A stretch of 24,305 nt of DNA from CAVXEH01 sp963805305. GTDB lineage: Bacteria; Chloroflexota; Limnocylindria; QHBO01. Where the stretch lies: the NCBI GenBank assembly GCA_963805305.1, contig CAWDTM010000006.1, forward strand, positions 1 to 24,305. Direction: 5' to 3'. Under the pieces are notes generated by a model. The model ran no database searches, was not told the origin of the DNA, and saw only the letters and a list, made by a program, of their open reading frames with translations. A program made the translations under genes and the position numbers. Positions 22,169 to 24,305 of the stretch are shown here, one piece after another (the stretch's first letter is position 1; each line of letters starts with the position of its first letter).

Positions 22169-22792
22169 CCCGAGGCCGCGCGATACGGATTCGTCCGGCC
22201 CAACCGACGCCAGCTGCGCGATCCGCTCTGCAGCCGCCGCAACGGCCATCCCGCGGTGGCTCACCCGATCCTTCTCGCCCTCCGGCAGCTCCGCGGTCGT
22301 CCGGCCGGAGGGCAGCTCGAAGATCGGGTCGTACCCGAACCCGCCCGATCCGCGCGGCCGGAAGCCACCTGCCCTCCATGACGCCGGAGAAGAGCTCAAC
22401 GTCGGTCACCGTCTGGTCGCGGGATGGCCAGCGCAAGCCAGCAGACCATGCGGGCGCGGCGGTCGTGGGTCCCGGCGAGCTGGGCAAGGAGGTACCCGGC
22501 GCGGTCCACGAGATCCGGCCCGCCGAACCGCGCCGAGCGCGGACCCGGGCCCCAGTCCAGGGCGGCCACCTCGATCCCCGAGTCGTCGGCGAGCGTGACC
22601 AGGCCCGAGGCGCGGCAGAAGGCCGCCGCCTTGTCGCGGGCGTTCTCCGCGTACGTCTCGTGCGGCTCGGGGACCTCCAGGCGCACGCCGGCCTCGGCGG
22701 GCGCCGACCACCCGGACCGGGAGCTGAGCCAGAAGCCGATGGAACTCCGCCAGCTTGCCGGGGTTGTTCGTGGCGACCAGCAGGTCCCTCAC
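22166..22792 (-). CDS. rdgB: XTP/dITP pyrophosphatase RdgB/HAM1 (three apparent frameshifts)
   Basis: Removes non-canonical purine triphosphates (XTP, dITP) from the nucleotide pool. GTG 22792 overlaps the rph stop as GTGA, and the first frame gives LLVATNNPGKLAEFHRLL, the family N-terminus. After an extra base near 22699-22701 the next frame gives VPEPHETYAENARDKA and LADDSGIEVAALDWGPGPRSARFGG. A second extra base near 22418-22423 leads to VTDVELFSGVMEGRW, and a third near 22350-22357 to GSGGFGYDPIFELP and the terminal EGEKDRVSHRGMA. All family motifs are present in order and the summed length is normal. Every shift is a single extra base in GC-rich sequence near the window end. I infer an intact gene with sequence errors. 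The stop TAG (22166-22168) lies 27 bases before wbpD. Confidence 0.88.
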
Positions 22793-23523
22793 TCGGTGGT
22801 CGGCGCCTCGATGGCCTGCTGCTGCAGCTCGAAGAGCTGGCGAATCCCGGCGGCCGCGAGGTCCACCATCTGGTTCATCTGCTCGCGGCTGAACGCCTTC
22901 TGCTCGCCGGTTCCCTGGAGCTCCACGAACCGGTCGCCGCCCAGCATGACCACGTTCATGTCGACCTCCGCGGTGGAGTCCTCCGCGTAGTTGAGATCGA
23001 GGAGGAGCTGGCCGCCGACCAGGCCGATGCTGACCGCGGCAACCTGGCCCGCGATGAGGTGCTCCATGCCGTAGCGCTTCATGGCCCGCGCCAGGGCGAC
23101 ATACGCACCGGTGATGGAGGCCGTGCGGGTGCCGCCATCGGCCTGGATCACGTCGCAGTCGAGGGTGATGGTCCGTTCGCCAAGGCGGGTGAGGTCCACG
23201 GCCGTGCGCAGCGAACGGCCGATGAGGCGCTGGATCTCGTGCGTCCGTCCACCGATCTTTCCCCTGCTCGCCTCGCGCTGGCTGCGCTCTGCGCCGGCAC
23301 GCGGCAGCATGCTGTACTCCGCGGTGATCCAGCCGGTTCCCTTGCCCCGGAGGAAGGGCGGTACCCGGTCCTCGATCGTCACCGCGCAGATCACGCGCGT
23401 GTCGCCCACGCGGATCAGGACCGAGCCTTCGGCGAACTTGAGGTAGTCGGGAACGATCTTCACCGGGCGCAGCTGGTTGGGGGCGCGGCCGTCGATGCGG
23501 CGCGGAGCGGCGATTGAGGTCAT
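22789..23523 (-). CDS. rph: Ribonuclease PH
   Basis: Phosphate-dependent 3'-5' exoribonuclease that trims tRNA 3' ends and takes part in RNA turnover; a ring hexamer in known cases. The 244-residue protein matches the family in length and motifs: RAPNQLRPVKIVPDYLKFAEGSVLI at the N-terminus, FLRGKGTGWITAEYSMLPRA, the REASRGKIGGRTHEIQRLIGRSLR phosphate-site region, LDCDVIQADGGTRTASITGA and the aspartate-rich LDLNYAEDS, EVDMNVV. ATG 23523 is preceded by TACAAT with an 8-base gap, leaving no ribosome binding site, so a leaderless mRNA is likely. It is coupled to rdgB, a common pairing in bacteria. Confidence 0.95.
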   Translation of the reverse strand: MTSIAAPRRIDGRAPNQLRPVKIVPDYLKFAEGSVLIRVGDTRVICAVTIEDRVPPFLRGKGTGWITAEYSMLPRAGAERSQREASRGKIGGRTHEIQRLIGRSLRTAVDLTRLGERTITLDCDVIQADGGTRTASITGAYVALARAMKRYGMEHLIAGQVAAVSIGLVGGQLLLDLNYAEDSTAEVDMNVVMLGGDRFVELQGTGEQKAFSREQMNQMVDLAAAGIRQLFELQQQAIEAPTTE

Positions 23524-23531
23524 CGCGGCCC

Positions 23532-23537
23532 ATTGTA
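23532..23537 (-). promoter_or_regulatory. -10 element of rph, probable leaderless promoter
   Basis: Minus-strand TACAAT followed by 8 bases and the ATG at 23523. This is the same distance as at the PLP enzyme gene (TAGACT, 8 bases, ATG 3702). No -35 is recognised. Confidence 0.5.
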
Positions 23538-23577
23538 CGTGGGTAGCCGCGACGCGATCGGGTACCGTTCAGGCGAG

Positions 23578-24305
23578 ATGCGGCTCCTCGTCGTCACCGC
23601 CCGTTTCCCGACTCCCGATCGCCCCGCTGCGGGCGCGTTCGTCCGAGACCGGCTGGCAGACCCCACGGTGGAGGCCGTGGTGATCGCCCCGGGCCGCTAC
23701 GACCTGCCGGGCTGGCAACGCTACCTCGCCATGACCTGGCGGGCGCTGACAACGCGCGGCCGGTTCGACGGCGTGGAGGGCCACTTCGTCCTTCCCTCCG
23801 GGGTCATCGCGCTCCTTGCCGCACGGATTCGCCGGCTGCCCCTGGTCGTCTACGCCCACGGTGGCGACGTGCGCGAGATGGCGAACCGAAACCCGATCTT
23901 CCGATGGCTCGCCCGACGCGTCATCCGCGGTGCGGATGCCGTGGTCACCAACTCCGCCGATACCGCGGCCATCGTGCGCGCCCTGGGGGCCGACGCCACG
24001 GTGATCCCCCCGGGCATCGACCTGTCCCGCTTCGCCCCGAGCCCCCGGCCGGCGGAGCGCCGGGTCCTGTACCTGGGCGGCGACGTTGCGCACAAGGGAG
24101 TCGACGTCGCACGACGGCTGGCGGACACGCTGGCCGGGCCCGGGCATTCGCGAGGTGCCGCCGGACGAGGTTCCGGCGCTGCTCGCGGCGCACGACGTGC
24201 TGCTCGTGCCGTCGCGCGAGGAGCCGTTCGGCCTGGTCGCCGCCGAGGCGATCGCGTCGGGACGCTGGGTCGTGGCCCGCGCGGTTGGAGGCCTTCGCGA
24301 CATCG
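23578..24305 (+). CDS. GT4 glycosyltransferase (3' end cut off, one apparent frameshift)
   Basis: A GT-B glycosyltransferase diverging from rph. From ATG 23578 the frame gives MRLLVVTARFPTPDRPAAGAFVRDR, a typical GT4 N-terminus, then LPLVVYAHGGDVREM, ADAVVTNSADTAAIV, IPPGIDLSRF and RRVLYLGGDVAHKGVDVA. One extra G in the run at 24142-24144 shifts the frame. The next frame continues with VPPDEVPALLAAHDVLLVPSREEPFGLVAAEAIASG, the donor-sugar motif of the family, up to the window edge. About 240 residues are visible of a usual 350-400. The 54-bp gap to rph must hold promoters for both directions. Donor, acceptor and any link to the polysaccharide locus are unknown. Confidence 0.82.
   Translation, partial: MRLLVVTARFPTPDRPAAGAFVRDRLADPTVEAVVIAPGRYDLPGWQRYLAMTWRALTTRGRFDGVEGHFVLPSGVIALLAARIRRLPLVVYAHGGDVREMANRNPIFRWLARRVIRGADAVVTNSADTAAIVRALGADATVIPPGIDLSRFAPSPRPAERRVLYLGGDVAHKGVDVARRLADTLAGPGHSRGAAGRGSGAARGARRAARAVARGAVRPGRRRGDRVGTLGRGPRGWRPSRH

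Noticed and set aside
1..24305. CRISPR arrays, insertion sequences, toxin-antitoxin or phage-defence genes
   Set aside because: No regularly spaced repeats, transposase motifs or terminal inverted repeats were found; every gene fits metabolism or envelope biogenesis.

Overview
This is a G+C-rich bacterial window, very probably most or all of one draft or metagenomic contig, because both outermost genes run off the ends. Long signal-anchored LytR-CpsA-Psr (LCP) proteins, a GSI-alpha type glutamine synthetase, a membrane-anchored multi-parvulin chaperone, GTG starts and likely leaderless transcripts suggest a high-GC monoderm. A Chloroflexota lineage fits best and Actinomycetota is the alternative; the sequence alone does not settle it.

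Layout. (1) 1-3702, minus strand: a trans-sulfuration PLP enzyme, a PucR-type regulator and glutamine synthetase (sulfur and nitrogen metabolism). A 17-bp palindrome lies just upstream of glnA. (2) 3750-8471: two paralogous LCP proteins that share an unusual N-terminal membrane module flank a membrane-bound GGDEF diguanylate cyclase. (3) 7008-11042, plus strand: the second LCP gene leads an operon with a GT4 glycosyltransferase and a Wzy/O-antigen-ligase-like polymerase. It meets, tail to tail, a small monotopic phosphoglycosyl transferase on the minus strand. (4) 11757-16016, minus strand: tRNA-Pro(UGG), a GT4 glycosyltransferase, a MazG pyrophosphohydrolase with a degenerate N-terminal domain, and a SurA/PrsA-like protein with three parvulin-like modules. 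(5) 16129-22138, minus strand: a tightly packed operon encoding all five activities of the UDP-2,3-diacetamido-2,3-dideoxy-mannuronic acid pathway (WbpD, I, E, B, A order), ending in a GT2 polyprenol-phosphate glycosyltransferase. (6) 22166-24305: rdgB and rph on the minus strand, and a divergent, truncated GT4 gene.

How the genes fit together. Most of the window is a surface-polysaccharide locus. The wbp-like operon would make an activated di-N-acetylated uronic acid. The phosphoglycosyl transferase would start a lipid-linked repeat unit, the GT2 and GT4 enzymes extend it, the Wzy-like protein polymerise or ligate it, and the LCP proteins attach it to the wall. A c-di-GMP synthase between the LCP genes hints at second-messenger input to the same surface process; this is inference. 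Genes in the central 20 kb read cleanly, many joined by 4-base stop/start overlaps. Single-base frameshifts in glnA, pucR, rdgB and the last GT4 gene all lie within about 2.2 kb of a window end, which points to sequence errors near contig ends rather than true gene decay.
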